From: Rhodoferax sp.
GTDB lineage: Bacteria > Pseudomonadota > Gammaproteobacteria > Burkholderiales > Burkholderiaceae_C
NCBI GenBank assembly: GCA_018882485.1
Contig: VERU01000015.1
Location: forward strand, 1-14,365
Reading direction: 5' to 3'
DNA: 14,365 bases
Of the stretch, positions 7,558 through 14,342 are shown piece after piece; position 1 is the stretch's first letter; each line of letters begins with the position of its first letter. The notes under the pieces are model-generated. The model saw only the letters and a list, made by a program, of their open reading frames with translations. It was not told where the DNA came from and did not search any database. The translations under genes and the position numbers were made by a program.

Positions 7558-9507
7558 TCAGGCGCCCGCTACCGGCCGCCGCCCGAGATCGGCCGATCCG
7601 ACCCAACGCTGGATCAGCAGAACGCTGGTCAGCATGATCAGGATCAGGACCGAGGAATAGGCGATGGCCAGAGCGTACTCGCCCACTTCCACCCGTCCCG
7701 CGATGTAGACCGTGGCGAGGTTGTACTTGGCGGTGGCCAGGAAAATCACCGCACTGACCGCTGTGATGGCGTGCGTGAAGCCGAACACCATGCCCGCGAT
7801 GATGGCCGGACGAAGCAAGGGCAGTACCACCCTCACGAAGGTGCGGGCGGTGTTGGCGCGCAGCGTGGCAGAGGCCTCGTCCAGTGACCGGTCCAGCTGG
7901 CTGAGCGCGGCCACGGTGGCCCGAACGCCCACGGGCATGTTGCGAAAGGCCAGACACAGGACGATGATGGCGAACGTGCCGGTGAACTCCAGGGGCGGCA
8001 CATTGAAGGCCACGATGTAAGCGACCCCCAGCACGGTGCCGGGTACGGCGAAGTTGACGAGGGTCAGAAATTCGAAGCCGCGCCGGCCGCGAAAGGCGTG
8101 GCGGCTCACCACATAACCGGCCAACACACCCATGGCGGTCGTGATGGGCGCCGCGACCAGAGCCACGCCCAGCGTGGTGAAGAGGCTGGGCCATGCCGAA
8201 CCGGAGAAATGCAGGCCTGCTTGGCCCCACTCGAAGCTGAATCCGGTTCCGAAGTGCGCCAGGGTGGGTGTCAGCTCGAAGCGCCCTATGTCCTTGACGA
8301 AGCCGCCGACCAGAATGATGCCGTAAGCCACCACGGTCAACACGACCCAGGGCAGCACCAGCGCCAGCGCGCCCCATTTGACGCTGCGGGGCAATTCGGC
8401 GGGTATGCCGTTGTCACCCTTGCCCCCGACCGACATGTAAGACGCCTGTCCAAGCCAACGCTGCTGCAGCGCGAACACCCCGATGGTCAGCAACAGCAGC
8501 GTGATGGCGAGGATGGCAGCCCGTGAACTGTCGTGCTGGGCCCCGGCAATGGCAAAGAAAATCTTGGTCGACAGCACCTCGAAATTGCCGGACAGCACCA
8601 GAGGATTGGCGAAATCGGCCAGACTTTCCACGAAACCCAGCAGAAAGGCGTTGGCAATGGCCGGGCGCACCAGCGGCCAGGTGACCGTCCGGAAGACATG
8701 CAGCGAGGAACCGCGCAGCACCTGGCCGGCTTCTTCCAGTGTCGGACTGACCAGACGCAGTGCACCGCTGATCAGCAGGAACGCCAGGGGTGTGAAGCTC
8801 AGCACCTGAGCCAGCAGTACACCCGGAAGTCCGTAGATCCAGCGGGAGCGGGGAATGTCGAACGCGCTGCTGAGCAACTGCGTCACGATGCCGGTTCGAC
8901 CGAACAGTATGCTGATGGCCAGCCCGATAACAAAGGGCGGTGTGACCACGGGCAGGATCGACAGCACCCGCAGCCAGGCCCTGTGCCTTTGGCCGCCGCG
9001 CTCGGCCAGCAAGGCCAGCGCGAATCCGAACAGGGTGCTGAACGCGCCGGCCAGCAAGGCCAGCACCAGCGAATTGATGGCCACGCCGCAGCGCACCCCG
9101 CCCTTGAGGCAACCCAGGCCCCAGATGTCTTCGCTGAAAAATCGAGCCATGGCATCGGCTGCGACCCATTGGCCCTTGTCATCGATGAACGCAGCCAGCA
9201 GCATGCGCCCGATGGGGTAGGCCACGAACATCATCAGCAGCATCGACATCACGCCCACGGTGCCGGCGATCGTGGCATCGCCCTTGAAGGCCCCTCGCCG
9301 CGCGGCCCACCAGGCTGCACCCGCCGTCAGCAGGCAGGCCATCCCAACCCAAGCGGATGAGGGGGTCCAGGGGAACAGCAGCAGCCCGGCAACCAGTGGA
9401 ATCAGCACCAAGCCCCAGCCGTAGAGGCCGGGAGCCGATCCTGCAGCCGTAGAGAGCACTGCCTTACGGGCCGGGGTGGCCGGCGCGGAGGCGCCCGATC
9501 GGCTCAT
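7558..9507 (-). CDS. Two-domain ABC permease, FbpB/AfuB-like
   Basis: Inner-membrane permease of 649 aa with two binding-protein-dependent transport domains fused in one chain. Each domain has the cytoplasmic EAA loop that docks the ATPase: EEAGQVLRGSSLHVFRTVTW (from 258) and DEASATLRANTARTFVRVVL (from 543). Many hydrophobic segments are visible, including 31-47, 52-68, 85-105, 143-167, 181-203, 227-251, 331-347, 378-402, 443-467, 483-501, 512-522 and 615-633. The first hydrophobic segments (residues 31-100) precede the usual core, making it longer than a classical FbpB of about 500-550 aa. Long permeases of this kind are known in AfuB-type systems. It starts 15 nt after the binding-protein stop and ends 32 nt before the ATPase, so all three belong to one transporter. 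Confidence 0.93.
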   Translation of the reverse strand: MSRSGASAPATPARKAVLSTAAGSAPGLYGWGLVLIPLVAGLLLFPWTPSSAWVGMACLLTAGAAWWAARRGAFKGDATIAGTVGVMSMLLMMFVAYPIGRMLLAAFIDDKGQWVAADAMARFFSEDIWGLGCLKGGVRCGVAINSLVLALLAGAFSTLFGFALALLAERGGQRHRAWLRVLSILPVVTPPFVIGLAISILFGRTGIVTQLLSSAFDIPRSRWIYGLPGVLLAQVLSFTPLAFLLISGALRLVSPTLEEAGQVLRGSSLHVFRTVTWPLVRPAIANAFLLGFVESLADFANPLVLSGNFEVLSTKIFFAIAGAQHDSSRAAILAITLLLLTIGVFALQQRWLGQASYMSVGGKGDNGIPAELPRSVKWGALALVLPWVVLTVVAYGIILVGGFVKDIGRFELTPTLAHFGTGFSFEWGQAGLHFSGSAWPSLFTTLGVALVAAPITTAMGVLAGYVVSRHAFRGRRGFEFLTLVNFAVPGTVLGVAYIVAFNVPPLEFTGTFAIIVLCLAFRNMPVGVRATVAALSQLDRSLDEASATLRANTARTFVRVVLPLLRPAIIAGMVFGFTHAITAVSAVIFLATAKYNLATVYIAGRVEVGEYALAIAYSSVLILIMLTSVLLIQRWVGSADLGRRPVAGA

Positions 9508-9522
9508 GTCACGCGCCGGGGA

Positions 9523-10569
9523 TCACTTGGGCAGTGCGCCAACTTCCTTGTCCCAGCGCGCCAGCAGCCGTGTGCGCTCCGCCGAGGATCCATACTTGGC
9601 AAAGTTGTAGTCGATCAACTTGATGTCGGCGAACTTGGGCGCCTGGGCAGGGACGGCGGCATCCTTGTTGGAAGGCAGCTGGTAGGCCTTGGCGTCCACG
9701 GCCAGCGCCTGGGCTTCCTTGCTCAGGGCCCAGTCGTACCACTTCTTGGCGTTGGCCATGTTCTTGGCCCCCTTGATGATGCTCATGCTGCCGATCTCGT
9801 AACCCGTGCCTTCGCAGGGGGCCACGGTCTTGACGGGCGCACCCGCGATGATGTTGGGCACGGCGTCATGCAGGAAGGTGATGCCTGTGAGCGTTTCGCC
9901 GATGGCCACGGCCCGTGCCGGTGCTGCGCCCGACTTGGTGTACTGGTTGACGTTGCGGTGCATGGCCTTGAGGTAGTCGAAGGCCTTGTCTTCCCCCATG
10001 ATCTGCACCATGGTCGCCAGCATGGTGTAGGAGGTTCCCGACGAATTGGGATTGGCGACCTGGACCTCCCCCTTGTAGTCGGACTTGATCAGGTCGGCCC
10101 AGCATTTCGGCTCGGCCAGCTTGCGCTTCTTCAGCTCGTCCGTGTTGTAGCTGTAGCCCAGCGCACCGGCGTAAATGCCCACCGTGCGGAACTTGGCGGC
10201 TTCGGCCTGCTTCACCGCCCAGGGGTGCAGGTCGGCCAGTTTGGGTGACTTGTAGACCTCGGTCAGGCCCTCCTCGGCAGCCTGCAGGTGCGGGTCACCC
10301 GTACCGCCCCACCAGATGTCGCCGCGGGGGTTGGCGGCCTCAGCCTTGATCTGGGCGTAGGTCTCGCCCGAGCTCTTGCGGGTCATGGCCACCTTGATGC
10401 CGGTGGCCTTTTCGAAGGCGTTGACCATCGGGCGGCACCACTCCTCCTGCACATTGCAGTACACCACCAGTTCCCCCTGTTGAGCCTGTGCCGGGCTGGC
10501 AGCCAGGGCGACCAGTCCGGCAACCGTGAGTGCCCGGGTCAGTGAGTGAAGATCGAAGGTACGTGGCAT
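9523..10569 (-). CDS. Periplasmic substrate-binding protein, AfuA/FbpA-like; possible sugar- or inositol-phosphate binder
   Basis: Periplasmic receptor of the ABC importer, 348 aa. The first 29 residues look like a Sec signal peptide (basic start, hydrophobic LTVAGLVALAA, cleavage after AQA). The mature protein begins QQGELVVYCNVQEEWCRPMV and has the extracellular-solute-binding fold of the iron/AfuA group (FEKATGIKV, SSGETYAQIKAEA, GDIWWGGTGDPH). Four cysteines (38, 45, 156, 252) could form disulfides. Classical ferric-binding FbpA proteins use two adjacent tyrosines for iron. No Tyr-Tyr pair occurs here, so iron is not the favoured substrate. AfuA of Actinobacillus, a relative, binds hexose phosphates. 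With an IMPase-family enzyme and an inositol oxygenase in the same operon, an inositol phosphate is my inference. A phosphonate remains possible. Confidence 0.85.
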   Translation of the reverse strand: MPRTFDLHSLTRALTVAGLVALAASPAQAQQGELVVYCNVQEEWCRPMVNAFEKATGIKVAMTRKSSGETYAQIKAEAANPRGDIWWGGTGDPHLQAAEEGLTEVYKSPKLADLHPWAVKQAEAAKFRTVGIYAGALGYSYNTDELKKRKLAEPKCWADLIKSDYKGEVQVANPNSSGTSYTMLATMVQIMGEDKAFDYLKAMHRNVNQYTKSGAAPARAVAIGETLTGITFLHDAVPNIIAGAPVKTVAPCEGTGYEIGSMSIIKGAKNMANAKKWYDWALSKEAQALAVDAKAYQLPSNKDAAVPAQAPKFADIKLIDYNFAKYGSSAERTRLLARWDKEVGALPK

Positions 10570-10601
10570 GGTGGAGCTCCTGGCAGGTTGTCGTCAAACG
10601 G

Positions 10602-11420
10602 TCATTGATCTGTCATCAATGCCAACAAGGCATCATAAAGTCCTGCGGTGCTGGCAACCAGCAGTCCGCCTGAGTGAATACCCTGATTCGTGAAGAAGGG
10701 ATTGACGCGACCACCGGCCTCGGACACCAGAAGCACCCCGGCAGCGCAGTCCCAGCCGTTGATGTGCAATTCGGCGTAGCCGTCACAGCGCCCGGCTGCC
10801 ACGTCTGCCAATCCCAGCGCGCCCGAGCCACGCCGCGTGAAGGCCGCGCCGGCCGTCAGCAGGGCAGCTGCCCGTCCCAGGTACTGCTGTGCCGTGCGCC
10901 GTGTAGACCAGCCCAGCTCCACGGTGGCACCTGCCAGACGGTCGGTGGTTCGAGCGGTCAGGCGGCGCCCATCCTGCCAGGCACCTGAACCGGCAGCGGC
11001 ACTGTAGAGACGGTTCAGCACCGGGTCGAACAGCACGCCCACGGCCGGCTGTCCGGCCTGCAACCAGGCGATCGAGATGCACCAGCGGGGGATGTCGGTC
11101 GCGTAGTTGGCGGTTCCGTCGATGGGGTCAACCAGCCAGCAATCACCGTCGGCCTCCACCGCTTCCTGGCCGCCCATTTCCTCTCCGATGACCCGGTCTC
11201 CGGGGAAGGCCTGGGCCACTTCCTGCCGGATCAGCCGCTCGACTGCGAGGTCGGCTTGCGTGAGCACGTCGTGCACGCCCTTGGAACTGATCTGCAGGCC
11301 AGCCGCTTCGCGCAACGCCAGTTCGCCGCAGCGTCGGGCCAGCGCCTGGGCAAAGTCCAACCGGGTGGCCAGTGCGGAGGGTTGCGGGGCCGGCATCCGG
11401 TCTGCGGTGCTGTGTGTCAT
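10602..11420 (-). CDS. Inositol monophosphatase family protein
   Basis: A cytoplasmic Mg-dependent phosphatase of the IMPase/FIG superfamily, 272 aa. The metal-site motifs are complete: [11 protein letters not shown] (51-61), Glu80/Glu81 in [17 protein letters not shown] (97-106, with Asp98 and Asp101) and [19 protein letters not shown] (221-239, with Asp224). The family includes myo-inositol-1-phosphatase, SuhB, fructose-1,6-bisphosphatase and CysQ/PAP phosphatase, and motifs alone do not separate them. The gene starts 13 nt after the inositol oxygenase stop and ends 32 nt before the binding protein. Together with the inositol oxygenase, this context favours release of myo-inositol from an imported inositol phosphate. 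The N-terminal 15-20 residues are low-complexity and the exact start is less certain. Confidence 0.93.
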   Translation of the reverse strand: MTHSTADRMPAPQPSALATRLDFAQALARRCGELALREAAGLQISSKGVHDVLTQADLAVERLIRQEVAQAFPGDRVIGEEMGGQEAVEADGDCWLVDPIDGTANYATDIPRWCISIAWLQAGQPAVGVLFDPVLNRLYSAAAGSGAWQDGRRLTARTTDRLAGATVELGWSTRRTAQQYLGRAAALLTAGAAFTRRGSGALGLADVAAGRCDGYAELHINGWDCAAGVLLVSEAGGRVNPFFTNQGIHSGGLLVASTAGLYDALLALMTDQ

Positions 11421-11433
11421 GTCAAAGACTCGT

Positions 11434-12246
11434 TTACAGGCGCAATGTGGCGGGCAGGTACTTCGCCATCAGGTCCTCGTAGTAGGGCTTGAGTTCAGCC
11501 AGTACCGGCGGTCTGGGGTTCTTGGAATACAGGTCATACGGATTGAACTTTTGTACCCAGGGAAGGTAAGCCTCGTCCTGGGCATCCGTCAGGTGGCGGT
11601 ACTGGCCCTCACGGTGCCAGGGGTAGAACGAGTGGTAGCGGATCATGTAAAGCCCCGCCTGTGGCAGGCAATCCTTCAGCAGGTGGTACAGGTACTCGTC
11701 ATGCCCCCAGGACATGTGTACCCGGTCCAGGCCGCAGTGCGGCTGGTAAACCCCCTGTTCCGTGTTGTAGCGGGGATCGGCGCTGTCGGGGTTCGCCGCG
11801 AAAAACTCCGGATAGACGATGCGGTCAGAGTGCCGGCAACCCACCGGGAAGGTGTCCCCGACCACCGCCCACTGTGGTTCACCGAACAGGCACAGCACCT
11901 TGCCCAGGTCGTGTACGAAGCCGGTCAGCACGAACCAGTCGGGATGCCCGTCCGCCCGGATCGCCTCGGCGGTCTGCAGCAAATGGCTGATCTGCGGCAG
12001 ATGGATGTCCGGGTCCGACTCGTCGACCAGGGTGTTGAGGTAGTCCAGCGCATCCCAAGGAGACATTTCCCGTTGCTGGAACTGCAGCCATTTCGCCTTT
12101 TTGGCCAGTACAAAATCGTAAGTCTGGTGCTGGTGGTTGGCCCGGTAGAACTCGCGAACCCGGTCGATGCCCGGTTGCGCGTAGTCCCGGTAGGCTGCGC
12201 GGTCGGCGGCTTGTGCCATCAGGGGAGTGGGAGACAGATCGGTCAT
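11434..12246 (-). CDS. myo-Inositol oxygenase (MIOX), non-haem di-iron
   Basis: MIOX oxidatively cleaves myo-inositol with O2 to D-glucuronate. The protein is 270 aa, close to mammalian MIOX (about 285). All six di-iron ligands of the animal enzyme have counterparts: His88 (ISHLLQTAE), His112 and Asp113 (FVHDLGK), His182 ([10 protein letters not shown]), His205 ([11 protein letters not shown]) and Asp238 (NPYDLYSK). Lys116 matches the substrate-contacting lysine of [30 protein letters not shown] and [15 protein letters not shown] are near-verbatim family blocks. MIOX is best known from eukaryotes and is patchy in bacteria. It is the first gene of the operon. The start at 12246 has a GGAAG element 5 nt upstream. 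The glucuronate catabolic genes expected downstream of it in the pathway are not in the window. Confidence 0.96.
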   Translation of the reverse strand: MTDLSPTPLMAQAADRAAYRDYAQPGIDRVREFYRANHQHQTYDFVLAKKAKWLQFQQREMSPWDALDYLNTLVDESDPDIHLPQISHLLQTAEAIRADGHPDWFVLTGFVHDLGKVLCLFGEPQWAVVGDTFPVGCRHSDRIVYPEFFAANPDSADPRYNTEQGVYQPHCGLDRVHMSWGHDEYLYHLLKDCLPQAGLYMIRYHSFYPWHREGQYRHLTDAQDEAYLPWVQKFNPYDLYSKNPRPPVLAELKPYYEDLMAKYLPATLRL

Positions 12247-12363
12247 GGTGGCTTCCGGCTATACCTGGAGTCGGGCATCGTAGCGGAGCCCGGCGCGGTT
12301 TCTGCCAGAATCTCCCAGTCCCACTCCCTAGGGTTTTCCCGCGACCGCCCGGTCCTTGCGTCC
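12247..12363. promoter_or_regulatory. Divergent promoter region, inositol oxygenase operon / trpC
   Basis: This 117-nt gap must hold promoters for the leftward operon and probably for trpC, which is separated from trpD. On the plus strand TGCCAGAAT (12303-12311) looks like an extended -10 (TGn plus CAGAAT, 4 of 6). No clear -35 precedes it. On the minus strand TACGAT (12277-12282) and TATAGC (around 12260) are possible -10 boxes, again without good -35 partners. No clear operator dyad was found. Confidence 0.45.
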
Positions 12364-13158
12364 ATGTCCGATATCCTGCAGCAGATTGTTTCCGTCAAGC
12401 GCGACGAGGTGGCCGCGGCGCTCAAACGCCGATCGCTCGCCGAGGTCCGGGCCGACGCCGAATCGCGGGTACTCACCCGCGATTTCGTTGGTGCGCTGAG
12501 GGCCAAGGCAGCAGCCGGCCAGCCGGCGGTGATCGCCGAGGTCAAAAAGGCCAGTCCTTCCAAGGGCCTGCTTCGGGCGGAGTTTTTCCCGGCCGATATT
12601 GCGCAGGTTTTGGCCGAGCAGGGGGCCGCCTGTCTGTCGGTGCTGACCGACCGCCAGTTTTTTCAGGGGACCATCGACCACCTGAAGCAGGCGCGAGCAT
12701 CCTGTCACCTGCCGGTGCTGCGCAAGGACTTCATGATCGATGCATACCAGATTTACGAGTCCCGCTCGGTAGGCGCCGACGCGATCCTGCTGATTGCGGC
12801 CTGTCTGGACGACACCGAACTGCGCGACCTCGAGGCGGTGGCCCGGAGCCTGGACCTGGCGGTGCTGGTCGAGGTCCACGATGCAGCGGAATTGGAGCGT
12901 GCACTTCGGCTCAAGACCCCGCTGATCGGCGTCAATAACCGCAATCTGCGGACCTTCGAGGTCTCCCTGGACACGACCTTGTCGCTTCTTCGCGACATCC
13001 CGGCCGACCGCCTGCTGGTGGCCGAGAGCGGCATCCACACCCGGCAGGATGTGCTGCGTCTGGGCGCGGCCGGTGTGCCGGCCTTTTTGGTCGGAGAGGC
13101 GCTGATGCGGGCCCCGGATCCGGGCCAGGCCCTTGCCGACCTGTTTTTCCCGTCCTGA
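12364..13158 (+). CDS. trpC: Indole-3-glycerol-phosphate synthase
   Basis: TrpC closes the ring of CdRP (1-(2-carboxyphenylamino)-1-deoxyribulose 5-phosphate) to give indole-3-glycerol phosphate, with loss of CO2 and water. It is 264 aa, a stand-alone TIM barrel not fused to TrpF. Motifs are [13 protein letters not shown] (through Gly68, including the catalytic lysine region), [13 protein letters not shown] (from 120), [12 protein letters not shown] and VAESGIHT (around 219-226). I chose the ATG at 12364 because the product starts [20 protein letters not shown], a typical N-terminus. The frame is open far upstream (to 11107), but that part is antisense to the oxygenase and phosphatase genes. 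There is no recognisable Shine-Dalgarno sequence before the ATG. It is detached from trpD by the five-gene minus-strand operon and followed at 43 nt by ung. Confidence 0.95.
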   Translation: MSDILQQIVSVKRDEVAAALKRRSLAEVRADAESRVLTRDFVGALRAKAAAGQPAVIAEVKKASPSKGLLRAEFFPADIAQVLAEQGAACLSVLTDRQFFQGTIDHLKQARASCHLPVLRKDFMIDAYQIYESRSVGADAILLIAACLDDTELRDLEAVARSLDLAVLVEVHDAAELERALRLKTPLIGVNNRNLRTFEVSLDTTLSLLRDIPADRLLVAESGIHTRQDVLRLGAAGVPAFLVGEALMRAPDPGQALADLFFPS

Positions 13159-13175
13159 GAGCTTGGCCGGCGGCA

Positions 13176-13247
13176 AAATGCTCCTATTAAGATAGCAAGA
13201 AATGCAGGTGCAGAAAGGGCTACAAGGTAATTTTGGCCTTGATTTTT
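13176..13247 (+). repeat. Degenerate Comamonadaceae-type intergenic repeat overlapping ung 5' end
   Basis: The stretch runs from GGCAAAATGCTCCTATTAAG through ATAGCAAGAAATGCAGGT and AAAGGGCTACAAGG to AATTTTGGCC. Its order (GCTCCTATT, ATAGC, GC, AAGGGCTA, ATTTTGGC) resembles the short AT-richer dispersed element I recall from Comamonadaceae genomes. It shares the TGCTnCT...ATAGC core with 4197-4253. It overlaps the first codons of the longest ung reading frame. The assignment rests on memory of the consensus and needs a genome-wide search. Confidence 0.45.
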
Positions 13248-14005
13248 GGTCGGGACAATCGGCTCAAGATGCTGTATCGGTTGGTGACAGGTTGCAGGCG
13301 TGGGAGCCATCCCGCTGGGCGGTCGCACCCGATTGGCAGGGTTTGGTCGACGGATTTCTGGACAGTGCCGAGGGACAGGCGCTGGGTTGTTTCCTCGCAC
13401 ATCGGCTGTCCGCAGGGGCGCACATTCAGCCTCCTGAGCCCCTTCGTGCGTTGGCGCTGACGGCTCTGGCGGACACCCGGGTGGTGCTGGTGGGGCAGGA
13501 TCCCTATCACGGGCCGGGTCAGGCCGAGGGCCTGGCGTTTTCAGTTCGGCCGGGCGTGCCGTTGCCGCCATCCCTTCGAAACATCTTCCGGGAACTCGCC
13601 CGCGATCCCGAGCTTGCGACCCGTGGGCCATCGATTCCGCGCGACGGTTCCCTGATGGCCTGGGCGCAGCAGGGTGTGCTGCTGCTCAACACCTGTCTGA
13701 CCGTGGAGGAAGGGCAGCCGGGCAGCCACGCCGGCAGGGGCTGGGAGGTGCTGACCCACCGGCTGATCGATGCCATTGCCGCCCGCGCCCGGCCAGTCGT
13801 CTTCCTGCTTTGGGGCGCCCATGCCCAGTCTCTGAGGCCGGTGATCGCAGCGGGTGATCCGAACGGCCGTCATTTGGTGCTGGTTGCAAACCACCCGTCG
13901 CCTTTGTCTGCATCGCGGCCACCCCGTCCGTTCCTGGGATGCGGCCATTTCAGCCAGGCGAATCGCTTTCTGACCTTGCACCACCTGCCCGTGGTGAACT
14001 GGTGA
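13202..14005 (+). CDS. ung: Uracil-DNA glycosylase, family 1
   Basis: Ung excises uracil from DNA as the first step of base excision repair. The protein is 267 aa from the longest start. The water-activating loop GQDPYHGPGQAEGLAFSV has the catalytic Asp100. PLPPSLRNIF, the LLLNTCLTVEEGQPGSHAGR uracil-binding region, VFLLWGAHAQ and the DNA-intercalating loop HPSPLSASR (His231) are all present, so it should be active. The start is uncertain: the ATG at 13202 lies inside a repeat-like stretch with no clear ribosome site, and residues 1-30 have no family resemblance. An in-frame GTG at 13208 or TTG at 13292 (giving LQAWEPSRWAVAPDWQGLV) are alternatives, the latter closer to the conserved domain. 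It follows trpC by 43 nt and may share its transcript. Confidence 0.93.
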   Translation: MQVQKGLQGNFGLDFWSGQSAQDAVSVGDRLQAWEPSRWAVAPDWQGLVDGFLDSAEGQALGCFLAHRLSAGAHIQPPEPLRALALTALADTRVVLVGQDPYHGPGQAEGLAFSVRPGVPLPPSLRNIFRELARDPELATRGPSIPRDGSLMAWAQQGVLLLNTCLTVEEGQPGSHAGRGWEVLTHRLIDAIAARARPVVFLLWGAHAQSLRPVIAAGDPNGRHLVLVANHPSPLSASRPPRPFLGCGHFSQANRFLTLHHLPVVNW

Positions 14006-14010
14006 CGGTG

Positions 14011-14025
14011 CTGCAAGGATTGCAG
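14011..14025. repeat. Small perfect inverted repeat upstream of tRNA operon
   Basis: CTGCAA/loop GGA/TTGCAG directly follows ung and overlaps the place expected for the -35 box of the tRNA promoter. There is no T-run after it, so it is a poor intrinsic terminator for ung. It could be a protein-binding dyad or chance. Confidence 0.35.
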
Positions 14026-14044
14026 ATCTGCCGATGTTTCGTGG

Positions 14045-14050
14045 CATAAT
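14045..14050 (+). promoter_or_regulatory. Likely -10 box of the tRNA-Tyr-Gly-Thr promoter
   Basis: CATAAT matches five of six -10 positions and lies 14 nt before the first base of tRNA-Tyr, placing a start site near 14057. The spacer after it (TTGCGG) is short. A -35 is only weakly matched (TTGCAG at 14020-14025, a long 19-nt spacer). A dedicated promoter is expected here because ung mRNA and tRNA need different expression levels. Confidence 0.55.
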
Positions 14051-14064
14051 TTGCGGTTCACCAA

Positions 14065-14150
14065 GGAGAGGTGGCCGAGTGGTTAATGGCAGCAGACTGT
14101 AAATCTGCCCTCTTGCGAGTACGCTGGTTCGAATCCAGCCCTCTCCACCA
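14065..14150 (+). tRNA. tRNA-Tyr (anticodon GTA)
   Basis: The acceptor stem GGAGAGG pairs exactly with CCTCTCC (14140-14146), followed by discriminator A and an encoded CCA (14148-14150). The anticodon stem-loop GCAGA-CTGTAAA-TCTGC places GTA at 14099-14101. A long variable arm is present, as expected for bacterial tRNA-Tyr, and the T-arm is CTGG-TTCGAAT-CCAG. All parts are intact. Confidence 0.98.
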
Positions 14151-14203
14151 GTGCGCGGTATGTGAGCTCGGACGGGCGCCTGAAGCAGAGTCATCGGCTT
14201 CAT

Positions 14204-14277
14204 GCGGGAGTAGTTCAATGGTAGAACCCTAGCCTTCCAAGCTAATGACGCGGGTTCGATTCCCGTCTCCCGCTCCA
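14204..14277 (+). tRNA. tRNA-Gly (anticodon TCC)
   Basis: The acceptor stem GCGGGAG pairs with CTCCCGC (14267-14273), then T and encoded CCA (14275-14277). The anticodon loop CTTCCAA gives TCC at 14236-14238. The anticodon stem CTAGC/GCTAA has a C-A mismatch at its outermost pair (27-43), and the other four pairs are good. The T-arm is GCGGG-TTCGATT-CCCGT. It lies 53 nt after tRNA-Tyr and is presumably on the same transcript. Confidence 0.98.
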
Positions 14278-14342
14278 TTCCTGCGGCAGGTGGTGAAGGC
14301 ATGTATCAAACGATCGGGTCGTCCTTGTGGCGACCGGGTCAG

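Noticed and set aside
6443..8377. 644-codon open frame that includes the ATPase and extends upstream through the permease gene
   Set aside because: Only the part from 7525 has ATPase motifs; the upstream part is arginine/glycine-rich and overlaps the well-supported permease in another frame, a common effect of high GC.
11107..12363. Upstream extension of the trpC frame
   Set aside because: Antisense to the phosphatase and oxygenase genes; trpC homology begins at the ATG at 12364.
14204..14277. C-A mismatch at the outermost anticodon-stem pair of tRNA-Gly as a sign of a pseudogene
   Set aside because: All other stems, the anticodon and the CCA are intact, and I recall similar tRNA-Gly sequences in betaproteobacteria.
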